Source: Chiayiivirga flava (GTDB lineage Bacteria; Pseudomonadota; Gammaproteobacteria; Xanthomonadales; Xanthomonadaceae). From it: a stretch of DNA of 64,000 bases. Made by a program: the position numbers and the translations under genes. The notes beneath the pieces are model-generated. The model was not told where the DNA came from. It ran no database searches and saw only the letters and a program-made list of their open reading frames with translations. Position 1 is the stretch's first letter. Each line of letters starts with the position of its first letter. Below are positions 37,336 through 47,580 of this stretch, one piece after another. The stretch spans positions 258,936 to 322,935 of the forward strand of contig NZ_JACHHP010000005.1 of NCBI RefSeq assembly GCF_014202825.1. The letters run 5' to 3'.

Positions 37336-39477
37336 TCACGCACTGGCAAACCGTGCCGCGCTGCCGACCCAGCGTGCAATCAGCGCGTCCGCCAGCGCCG
37401 GCGAATCCGTCATGATCCGGTCGGCCAGCGCCTGCACCGACGGCAGCAGCGGCGCGTCGCGCACGAGGTCGGCGATGCGGAATGTCGCAAGCCCGGTCTG
37501 GCGCGTGCCGAGCAGTTCGCCCGGGCCGCGCAGTTCGAGATCCTTTTCCGCGATGCGGAACCCGTCGGTGGTTTCGCGCATCACCGCGAGTCGCTCGCGC
37601 GCGAGCTGCGAGAGGGGCGTCTGGTACATCAGCACGCAGCTCGACGCCGTGGCGCCGCGTCCGACGCGCCCGCGCAGCTGGTGCAGCTGCGCAAGACCCA
37701 GGCGCTCGGCGTTTTCGATCAGCATCATGCTGGCGTTCGGCACGTCCACGCCCACTTCGATGACCGTGGTCGCCACCAGCAGGTGGATCTCGCCGCGCTT
37801 GAACGCGGTCATCGTCGACTGTTTTTCGGCCGGCTTCATGCGGCCGTGGATGAGTCCCACGCGCAGTTCCGGCAGTTGCCGCGAGAGCTGTTCGAACGTG
37901 GTCTGCGCGGCCTGCGCCTCGATGCGCGCGCCGGCGCCGGGCCGGTCGCTCTCCTCGCTCTGCTCGATCAGCGTGTTGACCCAGTAGGCCTGGCGACCCT
38001 CGGCACACGCGGCGCGGATGCGTGCGACGACCTCGTCGCGGCGCTGGGTGTTGATCGCGACGGTCTGGATCGGCGTGCGGCCGGGCGGGAGCTCGTCGAT
38101 GGCCGAGACGTCGAGATCGGCGTACGCGGTCATCGCGAGCGTGCGCGGGATCGGCGTTGCGGTCATCACGAGCTGGTGCGGCACCTTGCTGCCTTCCTGG
38201 CCCTTGTCGCGCAGCGCAAGGCGCTGGTGCACGCCGAAGCGATGCTGCTCGTCGACGATCACCAGCGCAAGGTTGCGGAACGCGACGCCGTCCTGCACCA
38301 GCGCGTGCGTGCCCACCACCACCGCGGCGCCGCCGGCGATGCGCGCAAGCGCGTCGCTGCGCGCGCGCCCCTTCACCTTGCCGGCAAGCCACACCACCTC
38401 GATGCGCAGCGGTTCGAGCCACGCGCGGAACGCGTTGAGATGCTGCTCGGCCAGCAGTTCGGTCGGTGCCATCAGCGCGACCTGCGCGCCGCATTCCACC
38501 GCCGCCAGGGCCGCGAGCGCGGCGACGACGGTCTTGCCCGAGCCGACGTCGCCCTGCACCAGGCGCAGCATCGGTTGGGCTTGCGCGAGATCGGCGCGGA
38601 TCGTGTCGAGCACGCGCCGCTGCGCGCCGGTGAGGCGGAACGGCAGCGATTTTTCCAGCATGGCGGCGAGGCGCCCGCGTGGCCTGAGCGGCTGCGCGCC
38701 GTTGCGCTTGAGCGCAAGCCGCTGCCGCCGCAGGCTGAGCTGGTGCGCGAGCAATTCTTCCAGCGCGAGCCGTCGCTGGGCGGGATGGCGGCCTTCGCGC
38801 AGCGCCGCGATGTCGGCGTCCGGCGGCGGGCGGTGCAGCACGAGGAGCGCCTCGCGCCACTCGGGCAGGTCGAACTCTTCGCGCATTGCCGCAGGAAGCA
38901 GTTCGAGCGCATCGTTCGGCGGCAGCCGCTGCAGGGCGGCATCGATAAGTCGCGCGAGCGTCGCGGCACCGAGGCCTTCGACGGCCGGATAGACCGGATC
39001 GAGCGAGGCGCTCAGCGCGGCATCGGTGTCGTCGTCGAGCAGGCGGTAACTCGGATGCACGATTTCCAGGCCATGCTGCCCCGGCCGCGGTTCGCCGAAG
39101 CAGCGCACGCGCTTGCCGACCCGGAACGACGCCGCCTGCGCCGCACGGAAATGAAAAAAACGCAGCACCAGGGTCGACTGCGAGTCGTCGCCGATGGCAA
39201 CGCGCAGCATCGGGCGGTAGCGGAACCCGCGCTCGACCGCCTCCACGCGCCCCTCGACCTGGGCCGGCATGCCCGGCAGCAGCTGCCGGATCGGCGTCAG
39301 CGTAGTGCGGTCCTCGTAGCGCAGCGGCAGGTGCAGCCACAGATCCTGCAGGGTGCGCAGGCCGTGCGCGGCGAGTTTCTCCGCGAGCTGCGGCCCGACA
39401 CCGCGCAGCGTGGCGACGCTGGCGTCGCCTGCCGATGGCTGCGGACCGGACACGACACGGCGCGGCGCGGGCGGCAT
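37336..39477 (-). CDS. recG: ATP-dependent DNA helicase RecG
   Basis: 713 residues. N-terminal wedge/OB domain (LRGVGPQLAEKLAAHGL, LWLHLPLRYEDRTTL), then helicase motifs: I GDVGSGKT, II VDEQHRFGV, III VMTATPIPRTLAM, IV-VI including LIHGRMKPAEKQ, LVATTVIEVGVDVPNASMM and QLRGRVGRG. The TRG wedge-coupling segment follows. RecG reverses stalled forks and resolves branched DNA. Its ATG directly abuts the ridA stop (TGAATG). Last gene of the gmk-rpoZ-spoT-ridA-recG run, with repeats separating spoT from ridA. Confidence 0.97.
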   Translation of the reverse strand: MPPAPRRVVSGPQPSAGDASVATLRGVGPQLAEKLAAHGLRTLQDLWLHLPLRYEDRTTLTPIRQLLPGMPAQVEGRVEAVERGFRYRPMLRVAIGDDSQSTLVLRFFHFRAAQAASFRVGKRVRCFGEPRPGQHGLEIVHPSYRLLDDDTDAALSASLDPVYPAVEGLGAATLARLIDAALQRLPPNDALELLPAAMREEFDLPEWREALLVLHRPPPDADIAALREGRHPAQRRLALEELLAHQLSLRRQRLALKRNGAQPLRPRGRLAAMLEKSLPFRLTGAQRRVLDTIRADLAQAQPMLRLVQGDVGSGKTVVAALAALAAVECGAQVALMAPTELLAEQHLNAFRAWLEPLRIEVVWLAGKVKGRARSDALARIAGGAAVVVGTHALVQDGVAFRNLALVIVDEQHRFGVHQRLALRDKGQEGSKVPHQLVMTATPIPRTLAMTAYADLDVSAIDELPPGRTPIQTVAINTQRRDEVVARIRAACAEGRQAYWVNTLIEQSEESDRPGAGARIEAQAAQTTFEQLSRQLPELRVGLIHGRMKPAEKQSTMTAFKRGEIHLLVATTVIEVGVDVPNASMMLIENAERLGLAQLHQLRGRVGRGATASSCVLMYQTPLSQLARERLAVMRETTDGFRIAEKDLELRGPGELLGTRQTGLATFRIADLVRDAPLLPSVQALADRIMTDSPALADALIARWVGSAARFASA

Positions 39478-39861
<384 letters not shown>

Positions 39862-40282
39862 GGGCCGGTTGCGGAGAGGGCGGTCCACACATCGTAGAGG
39901 CTTGTGCGCGTTGCTGGGAATATCGTGCGGATGCGTCTGGATCGGCGCGCTCGCTGTTCCTTCTCCCATCGGGAGAAGGTGCCCGGCAGGGCGGATGAGG
40001 GCGCCACGCCGGGGCTCCCGCAGAACTCCCGGCGAAGCGCGATGAAGAATCTCCTTCGACAACTGCCTCGGCGCATCCGCAACGTGGCTCCCTCATCCGC
40101 CTTCGGCACCTTCTCCCGATGGGAGAAGGAAGCTCGGCTTGGAGAAATCGACCGGCGCAATGAAATTTTTTTCTTCGACAACTGCCTTGGCGTCCACAAC
40201 GTGGCGCCTTCATCCGCCTTCGGCACCTTCTCCCGGTGGGAGAAGGAAGAGGTACAGCGGCGTTCTCGCGAGGCGAAGGACG
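39862..40282. other. spoT-ridA intergenic region filled with repeats
   Basis: 421 nt that interrupt an otherwise tight operon. Three palindromic elements and a duplicated 119-nt unit fill most of it. No gene is supported. Whether spoT transcripts continue into ridA-recG is open. Confidence 0.6.
39958..40247. repeat. Three REP-like elements, two of them in a duplicated 119-nt unit
   Basis: Forward element 39958-40008 and two opposite-facing elements at 40084-40129 and 40201-40247. The latter two sit in a direct duplication of 119 nt: CTTCGACAACTGCCT occurs at 40054 and again at 40173, each followed by a CATCCGCCTTCGGCACCTTC stretch. Confidence 0.85.
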
Positions 40283-42463
40283 CTAGAGCCGCTGCACGCC
40301 GACGACCACGCCGAGCCGGCGCACGCGCCGGATGACATCGGCCAGATGCTTGCGGTGCTTGACCTCGATGCTGAAGTGCATCACCGCCATGCGCAGGTCG
40401 CGCTCCTGATACTCGACGTTGTCGATGTTCGAGTGCGCCTCGGCGATGGCAGCCGCCACCTGCGCCAGCACGCCGGGCTTGTTTTCCACTTCCACGCGCA
40501 GCCCGGCGCGGTAGTCGCCCTGCACTTCGCGGTCCCACGCGATCGGCACCCAGCGCTCGGGCGATTTGCGCAGCTCCGGCACGTTCGGGCATTCGAGCCG
40601 ATGCACCACGATGCCCTTGCCCGACGAGAGGAATCCCATGATCTCGTCGCCGGGAATCGGGTGGCAGCAGTTGGCGAACGACAGCACGCCGCGCTCGGCG
40701 CCGGTGACGAGGATCTTCTCGGCGCTGGCGACGGCCGCCGGCAGCGCCGGATCGGCATCGGCGGCATCGGCATCGCGCGACAGCGCCTGCGCCACCGTCT
40801 GGGCCATGCGGTTGCCGAGCGCGATTTCCGACAGCAGGTCCTCGAGGCGGCGCAGGCGGTTGTCCGCGAGGTAGGCCTCCAGCCGCGCCGGCGGCACGCG
40901 GTCGAGCGAGTTGTCGAGCGCCTCCAGCGCGCGGTCGAGCATGCGGTGGCCGAGCTCGATCGCGTCCTCGTGCTGCAGATGCTTGAGGAAGTGCCGCACC
41001 GCGGTGCGCGCGCGGCCCGACACCACCCATTCGAGCCAGCTCGGATTGGGCGTGGCCGACGGCGCGGTGATGATTTCCACCGTCTGTCCGCTCTGCAGGC
41101 GCGTGCGCAGCGGCACGAGCTTCTTGTCCACGCGTGCGGCGACGGCGTGGTCGCCCACGTCGGTGTGCACGGCGTAGGCGTAGTCGAGCACGGTGGCGTT
41201 GCGCGGCAGCGAGAGGATGTCGCCCTTGGGCGAGAACAGATACACCTCGTCCGGGAACAGGTCCACCTTCACGTTGTCGAGGAATTCCAGCGACGATCCG
41301 GCCGCCTGCTGCGATTCGAGCAACCCCGACAGCCACGCGTGCGCGCGTGTCTGCGCGCTATTGGTGGCGACGCCGGCTTTCTTGTAGAGCCAGTGCGCGG
41401 CGATGCCGCGCTCGGCCACGAGATCCATCTCGTCGGTGCGGATCTGCACTTCGATCGGCGAACCGAACGGGCTGAACAGCAGCGTGTGCAGCGACTGGTA
41501 GCCGTTCGCCTTCGGGATGGCGATGAAATCGCGGAAGCGCGCATCGAGCGGCTTGTAGAGCGAATGCACGGCGCCGAGCGCGTGGTAGCACTGCATCACG
41601 CTGCCCACCACCACGCGGAAGCCGAACACGTCCATCACCTGGTCGAAGCTTTTATGCTCGCTCTCCATCTTCTGGTAGATGCTGTACGGCGACTTGACGC
41701 GCCCCACCAGACGATGCGTGAGGCCCTCGTGCGTGAGCTTCTGCGCGATCGCCGCCTCGATCCGCGCCATCGATTCGCGCCGCAGCACCGGCTGCGACTG
41801 GATGCGTCTGGAAATGATGCGGTAGCGGTTGGGATGCAGCGCGCGGAATCCGAGGTCCTGCAGCTCGGACTTGAAGCGGTTCATGCCCAGGCGCTGCGCG
41901 ATCGGTGCGTAGATGTCGAGCGTTTCGCGCGCGATGCGGCGGCGCGCGTCCGGCGCCATCGAATCGAGCGTGCGCATGTTGTGCAGGCGGTCGGCGAGCT
42001 TGATCAGGATCACGCGCAGGTCGCGCGCCATCGCCATCAGCATCTTGCGGAAGCTCTCGGCGGCGGCTTCCTGGCGATCGCGGAAGCGGATCCGGTCGAG
42101 CTTGGTGACGCCGTCGACGAGTTCGGCCACCGCCTCGCCGAAGTCCTCGGCGATGCGTTCGCGTGCGATGGGCGTGTCTTCGAGCACGTCGTGCAGGATG
42201 GCCGCGCAGAGGGTTTCGGCGTCCATGCCCAGGTCGGCGAGGATGCCGGCCACGGCCACCGGATGGGTGATGTAGGCCTCGCCGGACTTGCGCGTCTGGC
42301 CGTCGTGCGCCGCGGCGCCCAGCCGGTAGGCGCGCCGCACCTGCGCCACCTGCTCGGGCGGCAGGTAGCCCGCAAGACGCTGCTCTAGCTGCGCGACCTG
42401 CTCCGGGCACGGATCGGGGGCCAGGGTCGGCGATGTCGTCAGGACGGGCGTGAGGTGGGACAT
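40283..42463 (-). CDS. spoT: Bifunctional (p)ppGpp synthetase/hydrolase SpoT
   Basis: 726 residues. N-terminal HD hydrolase domain: H53 in AAHDGQTRKSG, H67 in YITHPVA, HD at 91-92 in ILHDVLEDT, and the downstream KLADRLHNMRTL. Then the synthetase domain (FDQVMDVFGFRVVV, FRDFIAIPKANGYQSLHTLL), a TGS domain (DEVYLFSPKGDILSLPRNAT), a helical/zinc-finger part with NCCHPIPGDEIMGF, and a C-terminal ACT domain. It makes and degrades the stringent alarmone. The ATG at 42463 is chosen; 28 upstream codons of open frame are not SpoT-like. Repeats flank it on both sides. Confidence 0.96.
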   Translation of the reverse strand: MSHLTPVLTTSPTLAPDPCPEQVAQLEQRLAGYLPPEQVAQVRRAYRLGAAAHDGQTRKSGEAYITHPVAVAGILADLGMDAETLCAAILHDVLEDTPIARERIAEDFGEAVAELVDGVTKLDRIRFRDRQEAAAESFRKMLMAMARDLRVILIKLADRLHNMRTLDSMAPDARRRIARETLDIYAPIAQRLGMNRFKSELQDLGFRALHPNRYRIISRRIQSQPVLRRESMARIEAAIAQKLTHEGLTHRLVGRVKSPYSIYQKMESEHKSFDQVMDVFGFRVVVGSVMQCYHALGAVHSLYKPLDARFRDFIAIPKANGYQSLHTLLFSPFGSPIEVQIRTDEMDLVAERGIAAHWLYKKAGVATNSAQTRAHAWLSGLLESQQAAGSSLEFLDNVKVDLFPDEVYLFSPKGDILSLPRNATVLDYAYAVHTDVGDHAVAARVDKKLVPLRTRLQSGQTVEIITAPSATPNPSWLEWVVSGRARTAVRHFLKHLQHEDAIELGHRMLDRALEALDNSLDRVPPARLEAYLADNRLRRLEDLLSEIALGNRMAQTVAQALSRDADAADADPALPAAVASAEKILVTGAERGVLSFANCCHPIPGDEIMGFLSSGKGIVVHRLECPNVPELRKSPERWVPIAWDREVQGDYRAGLRVEVENKPGVLAQVAAAIAEAHSNIDNVEYQERDLRMAVMHFSIEVKHRKHLADVIRRVRRLGVVVGVQRL

Positions 42464-42549
42464 GCTCCGCAGCGTACGCAGGCGGGGCGGGTTGGGCAAT
42501 TGCGAGGCTCGGGGCTCGGTGCCGTTTTGCTCGACGGACACTGGCACGC

Positions 42550-42766
42550 CCTTCCCTCATCCGCCTGCCGGCACCTTCTCCCGGTGGGAGAAGGATCGCC
42601 TCGTTGATGCTCCTGCCGGAGTCGTTCAAGCATCCTATGTCCCAAATGACTCGTCAGAGCCGGTTGCGTTGGGCCGACGCGTCCGTGAGACGGCGGATAG
42701 CAGTAGCGCTCAACGGATGGGATCCTTCTCCCACCGGGAGAAGGTGCCGGCAGGCGGATGAGGGAA
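42550..42766. repeat. Inverted pair of REP-like palindromic elements
   Basis: Arms at 42550-42594 (CTTCCCTCATCCGCCTGCCG then CTTCTCCCGGTGGGAGAAGG) and 42722-42766, its reverse complement. They are separated by 127 nt between spoT and the rpoZ terminator. Confidence 0.87.
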
Positions 42767-42807
42767 AAGCCTGTTGCGCGCGCGGCGCGCAGAACCCAGG
42801 GCCGGAA

Positions 42808-42836
42808 ACAAAAAACGCACCCGAAGGTGCGTTTTT
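42808..42836 (-). terminator. Rho-independent terminator after rpoZ
   Basis: Stem AACGCACC-CGAA-GGTGCGTT with T-runs on both strands. It begins 22 nt after the rpoZ stop and separates gmk-rpoZ from spoT. Confidence 0.92.
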
Positions 42837-42858
42837 CACAGATCGATGCAGCGCAACC

Positions 42859-43158
42859 TCAGAGGTCGTCGCCACCCTTGGACAGGTCGTCGTCGACTTC
42901 CGCGGCGGCCCATTCCAGCGCCTCGCGCTCGGCGCGTTCGCGCTCGATGCGCTCCACTTCGTCGATCAGGGTCTGGTCGACGCGGCGCGCGGCGATTTCG
43001 CGCAGCGCCAGCACCGTGGGCTTGTCCTCGTTGTCGTCGTCGTCGAGCGCGGTCTGCGCGCCCTTGGACAGCTGGCGGGCACGCTTGGAGGCCATCAGCA
43101 CGAGTTCGAAACGGTTGTCGACGACTGCCAGGCAGTCTTCTACGGTGACGCGAGCCAT
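42859..43158 (-). CDS. rpoZ: RNA polymerase omega subunit
   Basis: 99 residues beginning [20 protein letters not shown], with the conserved [12 protein letters not shown] and [15 protein letters not shown]. Omega helps RNA polymerase assembly and is part of a ppGpp binding site, which fits its place between gmk and spoT. A long acidic C-terminal stretch ([20 protein letters not shown]) is typical of xanthomonads. GAGG lies before the ATG. Confidence 0.97.
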   Translation of the reverse strand: MARVTVEDCLAVVDNRFELVLMASKRARQLSKGAQTALDDDDNEDKPTVLALREIAARRVDQTLIDEVERIERERAEREALEWAAAEVDDDLSKGGDDL

Positions 43159-43241
43159 GGAATACCTCGGCCGGGAGCCGGTGATGACGAATCGGAACCG
43201 CGTATGTTAGCCATTCCGGCCTGCCTTGGCAATCCGCTCCC

Positions 43242-43880
43242 CTACGCCAGCAAGGCCTCCAGCAGCCCGGCATGCCGCGTCACCTGCACCTGCCGCCGCA
43301 GCCGCTGGGCACGGACGATGGCGCACAGGTCGCGCAGCGCGCGGTCGAAGCTGTCGTTGATCACGAGGAAGTCGAATTCCGGTGCGTGCGCGATTTCCTC
43401 GCGCGAATCGGCGAGCCGGCGCAGGATGGTGTCTTCCGAATCCAGCGCCCGCCCGCGCAGCCGGCGTTCGAGTTCCTCGCGCGATGGCGGCAGGATGAAG
43501 ATGGTCACGCAGTCCGGCACCTTGTGCCGCACCTGGCGCGCGCCCTGCCAGTCGATTTCCAGCAGCACGTCGCGTCCGGCGGCAAGGAACGGTTCCACCG
43601 ACTGCCGCGCCGTGCCCTTGTAGTCGCCGTGCACCAGCGCGTGTTCGAAGAAGTCGTCGGCCGCGATCATGGCGCGGAACTCGTCCTGCGAGACGAAGTG
43701 GTAGTGCTGGGCGTGGCGTTCGGTGGGACGCGGCGCGCGCGAGGTGAACGAGATCGACAGCGAGATGTCCGGCTCCTGCGCCAGCACCGCGTTGACCAGC
43801 GAGCTCTTGCCCGCGCCCGACGGCGCCGCCACCACGAACAGCGTGCCGCGCTCGACATGGCCTGTGAGCAGGTCGCTCAT
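43242..43880 (-). CDS. gmk: Guanylate kinase
   Basis: 212 residues. Phosphorylates GMP to GDP. P-loop APSGAGKSS near residue 20; GMP-binding signature with SISFTSRAPRPTERHAQHYHFVS, and LLEIDWQGARQVR plus the RRLADSREEIAHAPEFDFLV lid/core motifs. The ATG overlaps the yicC stop by 4 nt (ATGA). This start gives a few extra N-terminal residues ([13 protein letters not shown]) seen in related bacteria. Confidence 0.97.
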   Translation of the reverse strand: MSDLLTGHVERGTLFVVAAPSGAGKSSLVNAVLAQEPDISLSISFTSRAPRPTERHAQHYHFVSQDEFRAMIAADDFFEHALVHGDYKGTARQSVEPFLAAGRDVLLEIDWQGARQVRHKVPDCVTIFILPPSREELERRLRGRALDSEDTILRRLADSREEIAHAPEFDFLVINDSFDRALRDLCAIVRAQRLRRQVQVTRHAGLLEALLA

Positions 43881-44743
43881 TCGAGGTTCTGCACCTGTTC
43901 GCGCATCTGTTCGATCAGCACCTTGAGCTCGATCGCGGCCTGGCTGGTGCGGGTGTCGAACGATTTGGAGCCGAGCGTGTTGGCCTCGCGGTTGAATTCC
44001 TGCATGAGGAAATCCAGGCGCCGGCCGACGGCCTCCTTCAATCCGAGCACGCGCCGGGCCTCGGACACGTGCGCGGTCAGGCGGTCGAGTTCCTCGTCCA
44101 CGTCCAGCTTCTGCATCCACAGCACCAGCTCCTGCTCCAGCCGGCCCGGATCCAGCGGCTGCTTGAGCTCGGCGAGCCTGGCTTCGAACTTGGCGCGCAG
44201 GTTGGCGCGGATCTCGGGCAGCCACTCGCGCACCTGCACGCAGATCGCGGCGATGCCGTCGAGGCGTTCGCGCAGCAGGTCGGCGAGTTTGGCGCCCTCG
44301 CGCTCGCGCGAGCGGCCGAATTCGGCAATGACCTCGTCCACCAGCAGCAGGCATTCGGCGTGCAGGCCGGCGGTGTCGAGCTCGTCCTGCTCGACCACGC
44401 CCGGATAGCGCAGCAGATCGGTGAATTCGGTGCGCAGGCCGGGGAACTTGCCCGCCGTTTCCAGCGCGAGCAGGCCGAGTTTTTCGAGGAAGGCGGTGTT
44501 GATGCGCAGTTCCGCCGGCGCCGCGGCGGTATCGGCGCGGTAACGCAGTCCCAGTTCGAGCTTGCCGCGCGATGCCTTCGCCGCAACGCGCTCGCGCACG
44601 GCCGGTTCCAGCGCACGCAGTTCCTCCGGCGCGCGGATGCCCAGCTCCAGGTAACGGTGGTTCACCGCGCGCAGTTCGCACGCGAGGGTGCCCCAGCGGG
44701 TCTGGCGTTCGCCCGAGGCGAAGCCGGTCATGCTGCGGATCAT
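43877..44743 (-). CDS. yicC: YicC family endoribonuclease
   Basis: 288 residues, starting [20 protein letters not shown], the universal YicC N-terminus, with [13 protein letters not shown], and the C-terminal DUF1732 segment [22 protein letters not shown]. Members act as endoribonucleases that influence small RNA turnover in E. coli. The frame extends upstream over the rph gene on the opposite strand, but only the part from 44743 is YicC-like. First gene of yicC-gmk-rpoZ, divergent from rph. Confidence 0.94.
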   Translation of the reverse strand: MIRSMTGFASGERQTRWGTLACELRAVNHRYLELGIRAPEELRALEPAVRERVAAKASRGKLELGLRYRADTAAAPAELRINTAFLEKLGLLALETAGKFPGLRTEFTDLLRYPGVVEQDELDTAGLHAECLLLVDEVIAEFGRSREREGAKLADLLRERLDGIAAICVQVREWLPEIRANLRAKFEARLAELKQPLDPGRLEQELVLWMQKLDVDEELDRLTAHVSEARRVLGLKEAVGRRLDFLMQEFNREANTLGSKSFDTRTSQAAIELKVLIEQMREQVQNLE

Positions 44744-44785
44744 GCGGGGCTGCTCATCGTGCGGACGCCGTGTGTTGCGGGAGCG

Positions 44786-44794
44786 AATGGTAAA
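44786..44794 (+). promoter_or_regulatory. Possible extended -10 promoter of rph
   Basis: TGGTAAACT is a TGn-extended -10 hexamer 34 nt before the rph ATG. No good -35 lies at the normal distance, as is common for extended -10 promoters. Confidence 0.4.
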
Positions 44795-44828
44795 CTCATC
44801 GACCGCTTTTCCCAACCGAAGACCCTCC

Positions 44829-45551
44829 ATGACCCCACGCCCCAGCGGCCGCGCGCCCGACGAACTTCGCCAGGTGCGGATCGAACGCGGCTTCACCCGC
44901 CATGCCGAGGGCTCGGTGCTGGTGTCCTTCGGCGAGACCCGCGTGTTGTGCACCGCGAGCGTCGAGAACCGCGTGCCGCCGTTCCTGCGCGGCAAGAACG
45001 AGGGCTGGGTCACGGCGGAATACGGCATGCTGCCGCGCGCCACCAACACGCGAAATTCGAGAGAGGCGGCCAGCGGCAAGCAGGGCGGGCGCACGGTGGA
45101 GATCCAGCGCCTGATCGGGCGCAGCCTGCGCGCGTGCATCGATCGCGGCGCGCTCGGCGAGCGCACCGTCACGCTCGATTGCGACGTGCTGCAGGCCGAC
45201 GGCGGCACGCGCACGGCGGCGATCACCGGTGCGTACGTGGCGCTGGTCGATGCGATGGACTGGCTGCGCCGCCGCGGCGAGATTTCGCGCGATCCGGTGT
45301 TCGGCGCGGTGGCGGCGGTGTCGGTGGGCGTGTTCGGCGGCGTGCCGGTTCTCGACCTGGACTATGCCGAAGACGCGAAGTGCGACACCGACATGAACGT
45401 GGTCATGAATGACGGTGGCGGCTTCATCGAGCTGCAGGGCACCGCCGAAGGCCACGCCTTCCGCCGCGACGAGCTCGATGCGCTGCTGGCGCTCGCGTCC
45501 AAGGGCGTGACCGAACTCTTCGCCGCCCAGCGCGCGGCGCTCGGGCGCTGA
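44829..45551 (+). CDS. rph: Ribonuclease PH
   Basis: 240 residues. Phosphorolytic 3'-5' exoribonuclease that trims tRNA precursors. Conserved [36 protein letters not shown] segment (here [16 protein letters not shown]), phosphate-binding [15 protein letters not shown], and [20 protein letters not shown]. The ATG at 44829 matches family starts. It is followed after 10 nt by rdgB, a conserved pairing in proteobacteria. Confidence 0.97.
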   Translation: MTPRPSGRAPDELRQVRIERGFTRHAEGSVLVSFGETRVLCTASVENRVPPFLRGKNEGWVTAEYGMLPRATNTRNSREAASGKQGGRTVEIQRLIGRSLRACIDRGALGERTVTLDCDVLQADGGTRTAAITGAYVALVDAMDWLRRRGEISRDPVFGAVAAVSVGVFGGVPVLDLDYAEDAKCDTDMNVVMNDGGGFIELQGTAEGHAFRRDELDALLALASKGVTELFAAQRAALGR

Positions 45552-45561
45552 GCGCGCCACG

Positions 45562-46164
45562 ATGACGCTGGTGCTTGCGAGCAGCAACGCGGGCAAGCTC
45601 GCGGAGTTCCGCAGCCTGCTCGACGGCACCGGCATCCAGGCCGTGCCGCAGACCGAGTTCGGCATCGTCGACGCCGACGAAACCGGTCTCACCTTCATCG
45701 AGAACGCACTGCTCAAGGCGCGGCACGCGTCGGCGGCCACCGGGCTGCCGGCGCTGGCGGACGATTCGGGCCTGTGCGTGGACGCACTCGACGGTGCGCC
45801 CGGCCTGTATTCGGCGCGGTACGCCGGCGGCCACGGCGATGCAGCGGCCAACATCGCAAAACTGCTGCACGCACTGCGCGACGTGCCGACCGCGCGCCGC
45901 ACCGCACATTTCCACTGCGTGCTGGCGCTGGTGCGGCGGCCGGACGACCCCGCACCCATCGTCTGCGAAGGCCTGTGGCGCGGCAGCATCCTCGACGCGC
46001 CGCGCGGCGCGCACGGATTCGGTTACGACCCCGTGTTCCTCGATCCGCTGCTCGGCCTGAGCGCAGCCGAAGTGGATCCGGCCACCAAGCACCGCGTGAG
46101 TCACCGCGGCCAGGCCATGCACGCGCTGCGGCAGCGCCTGGCCGCAGGCATGCCGGGCTACTGA
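45562..46164 (+). CDS. rdgB: ITP/XTP (dITP/dXTP) pyrophosphatase
   Basis: 200 residues. House-cleaning enzyme that removes non-canonical purine nucleoside triphosphates. Motifs: [56 protein letters not shown] split around 70-95, and [12 protein letters not shown] near the C-terminus with [11 protein letters not shown]. The ATG lies 10 nt after rph, so the two are probably co-transcribed. It is the last housekeeping gene before the accessory stretch. Confidence 0.96.
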   Translation: MTLVLASSNAGKLAEFRSLLDGTGIQAVPQTEFGIVDADETGLTFIENALLKARHASAATGLPALADDSGLCVDALDGAPGLYSARYAGGHGDAAANIAKLLHALRDVPTARRTAHFHCVLALVRRPDDPAPIVCEGLWRGSILDAPRGAHGFGYDPVFLDPLLGLSAAEVDPATKHRVSHRGQAMHALRQRLAAGMPGY

Positions 46165-46366
46165 CGGCGCACGTTGCCGCAGCACGCCACCGGCAAGCAC
46201 GGCCGCGCACTCGAGCGGCTGCCGCGGAGGCACGGACACAGGTTGCCGGGTTGACCGGACCGACGCATCGGCACGCACGCCACCGCGCGATGTCGAAGAA
46301 CCGTCGGCAACACGCGGATGCTGCTGCCCGGCGGCGCGCGCGACGGCTGGAGCGCGGCAGCGGCGC

Positions 46367-47473
46367 TCACGGATCGAAGCCGTCCGTGAAGATGTCCATC
46401 GTGAGCGCCTCACCGTCGCCGGTGAGCACCACGGGCGGCGGCAGCGTCTCGGCGGGCGTGTCGATCTGCACCTGCGCGACGTACGCGCGGACCTGCGTCG
46501 GGCTGAAGCGCAATGCGATCACGCAGTCCGCGCCCACGCCCATGTGTCCGGAGCACGAATCGGCCGTGACGAGGAACGCGTCGGCATCCGGCCCGCCGAT
46601 GGTGTAGCCGTCGATACTCAGCACCTGCGAACCGATGTTGCTGTACGTGAGCGTCATGCTCGTGCTCTGCCCGGTGAACACCGTGCCGAAATCGAGCGCC
46701 GTGGCATCGGCGGCAACGCCGGTCTGATCGGTGGCAAGACCGGTCCCGGACAGCGGCACCACGTGCGGCGATCCCGGCGCGTCGCTCGTCAGGCGCACGC
46801 TCGCCCCGAAGCTGCCGACCGCGCCCGGCTCGAACCGCACATTGATCTCGCAGGACGCGCCGGGCGCGAGCGGGCCGTCGGCATTGCACGCATCCGGCGC
46901 GGTCAGCAGGAAATGGTGCGCCCCCGGCCCCTGCAGCACCGCATCGGACACGTTCAACGCGGTGTTGCCGACGTTGACCACGAACACGTCGCGCGTCGCG
47001 GTCGTCTGCCCGACCACCGTCGGTCCGAACGCGATGCTTCCCGGGGTCACGCTCAGCGCGGGCGCGTCGACCGGCAGGCCTTCGGCGGCAATCTCCAGCA
47101 GCGGGTCGGACACGTTCGTGTTCGTCTGCGCACCCAGACGTTCGCCACGTTCACCCAGGGCAGTGGGCGTGAATGTCACGTCGATGCTGCAGGTGGCATC
47201 CGCGGCGAGCGTGATTCCCGAGCACCCGTCGTGCGTCAGCGTCATGCTCGGTTCGCCCCAGCGCAGTTCGACCAGGTCGACGACCAGCGCATCCGTGCCG
47301 GTGGAACGCAGCAGCACGGTCCCGGTGGCGCTTTGCCCGTACACCACGCCGCCCAGATCGAGCGACGCGGGCTCGAACGCAAAATCGCATGTTTCCCCGG
47401 CCAGCGCACCACACGCCACCAGCGCCAGCACCACACCGGCGGCCCCGTGTCCCCGGATCGTTCGCCTCGCCAT
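46367..47473 (-). CDS. Exported protein with three ASH/choice-of-anchor-D-type Ig repeats
   Basis: 368 residues. Signal peptide of about 26 residues ending CGALAGETC. Three Ig-like modules of about 105 residues follow, each with the pattern LDLGGVVYGQSATGTVLLRS, IAFGPTVVGQTTATRDVFVV or LDFGTVFTGQSTSMTLTYSN and a paired-Cys strand (CSIDVTFTP, CEINVRFEP, CVIALRFSP). This is the ASH/HYDIN-like fold. The protein ends DIFTDGFDP, one of the terminal motifs shared by exported proteins of this region. Probably periplasmic or secreted; function unknown. No partner gene is coupled to it. Confidence 0.85.
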   Translation of the reverse strand: MARRTIRGHGAAGVVLALVACGALAGETCDFAFEPASLDLGGVVYGQSATGTVLLRSTGTDALVVDLVELRWGEPSMTLTHDGCSGITLAADATCSIDVTFTPTALGERGERLGAQTNTNVSDPLLEIAAEGLPVDAPALSVTPGSIAFGPTVVGQTTATRDVFVVNVGNTALNVSDAVLQGPGAHHFLLTAPDACNADGPLAPGASCEINVRFEPGAVGSFGASVRLTSDAPGSPHVVPLSGTGLATDQTGVAADATALDFGTVFTGQSTSMTLTYSNIGSQVLSIDGYTIGGPDADAFLVTADSCSGHMGVGADCVIALRFSPTQVRAYVAQVQIDTPAETLPPPVVLTGDGEALTMDIFTDGFDP

Positions 47474-47580
47474 CGCCTTTACCCCGCTGCGGATCGTCGA
47501 CCGACAGACTCGTGCGGCGCGGCGGAAAAGGCATGAAGGAGTTGCGCAATTTCGGTGAAATCACGAACAAGCCAACCAAA

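Larger units (their letters stand above)
42464..42858. other. rpoZ-spoT intergenic region: repeat pair and terminator, no gene
   Basis: 395 nt containing an inverted repeat pair and the rpoZ terminator. The region between the arms (42595-42721) shows no supported gene. A promoter for spoT is expected in 42464-42549 but was not found. Confidence 0.6.

Noticed and set aside
46165..46366. A small gene between rdgB and the ASH protein
   Set aside because: About 200 nt without a ribosome binding site or protein-like frame on either strand.
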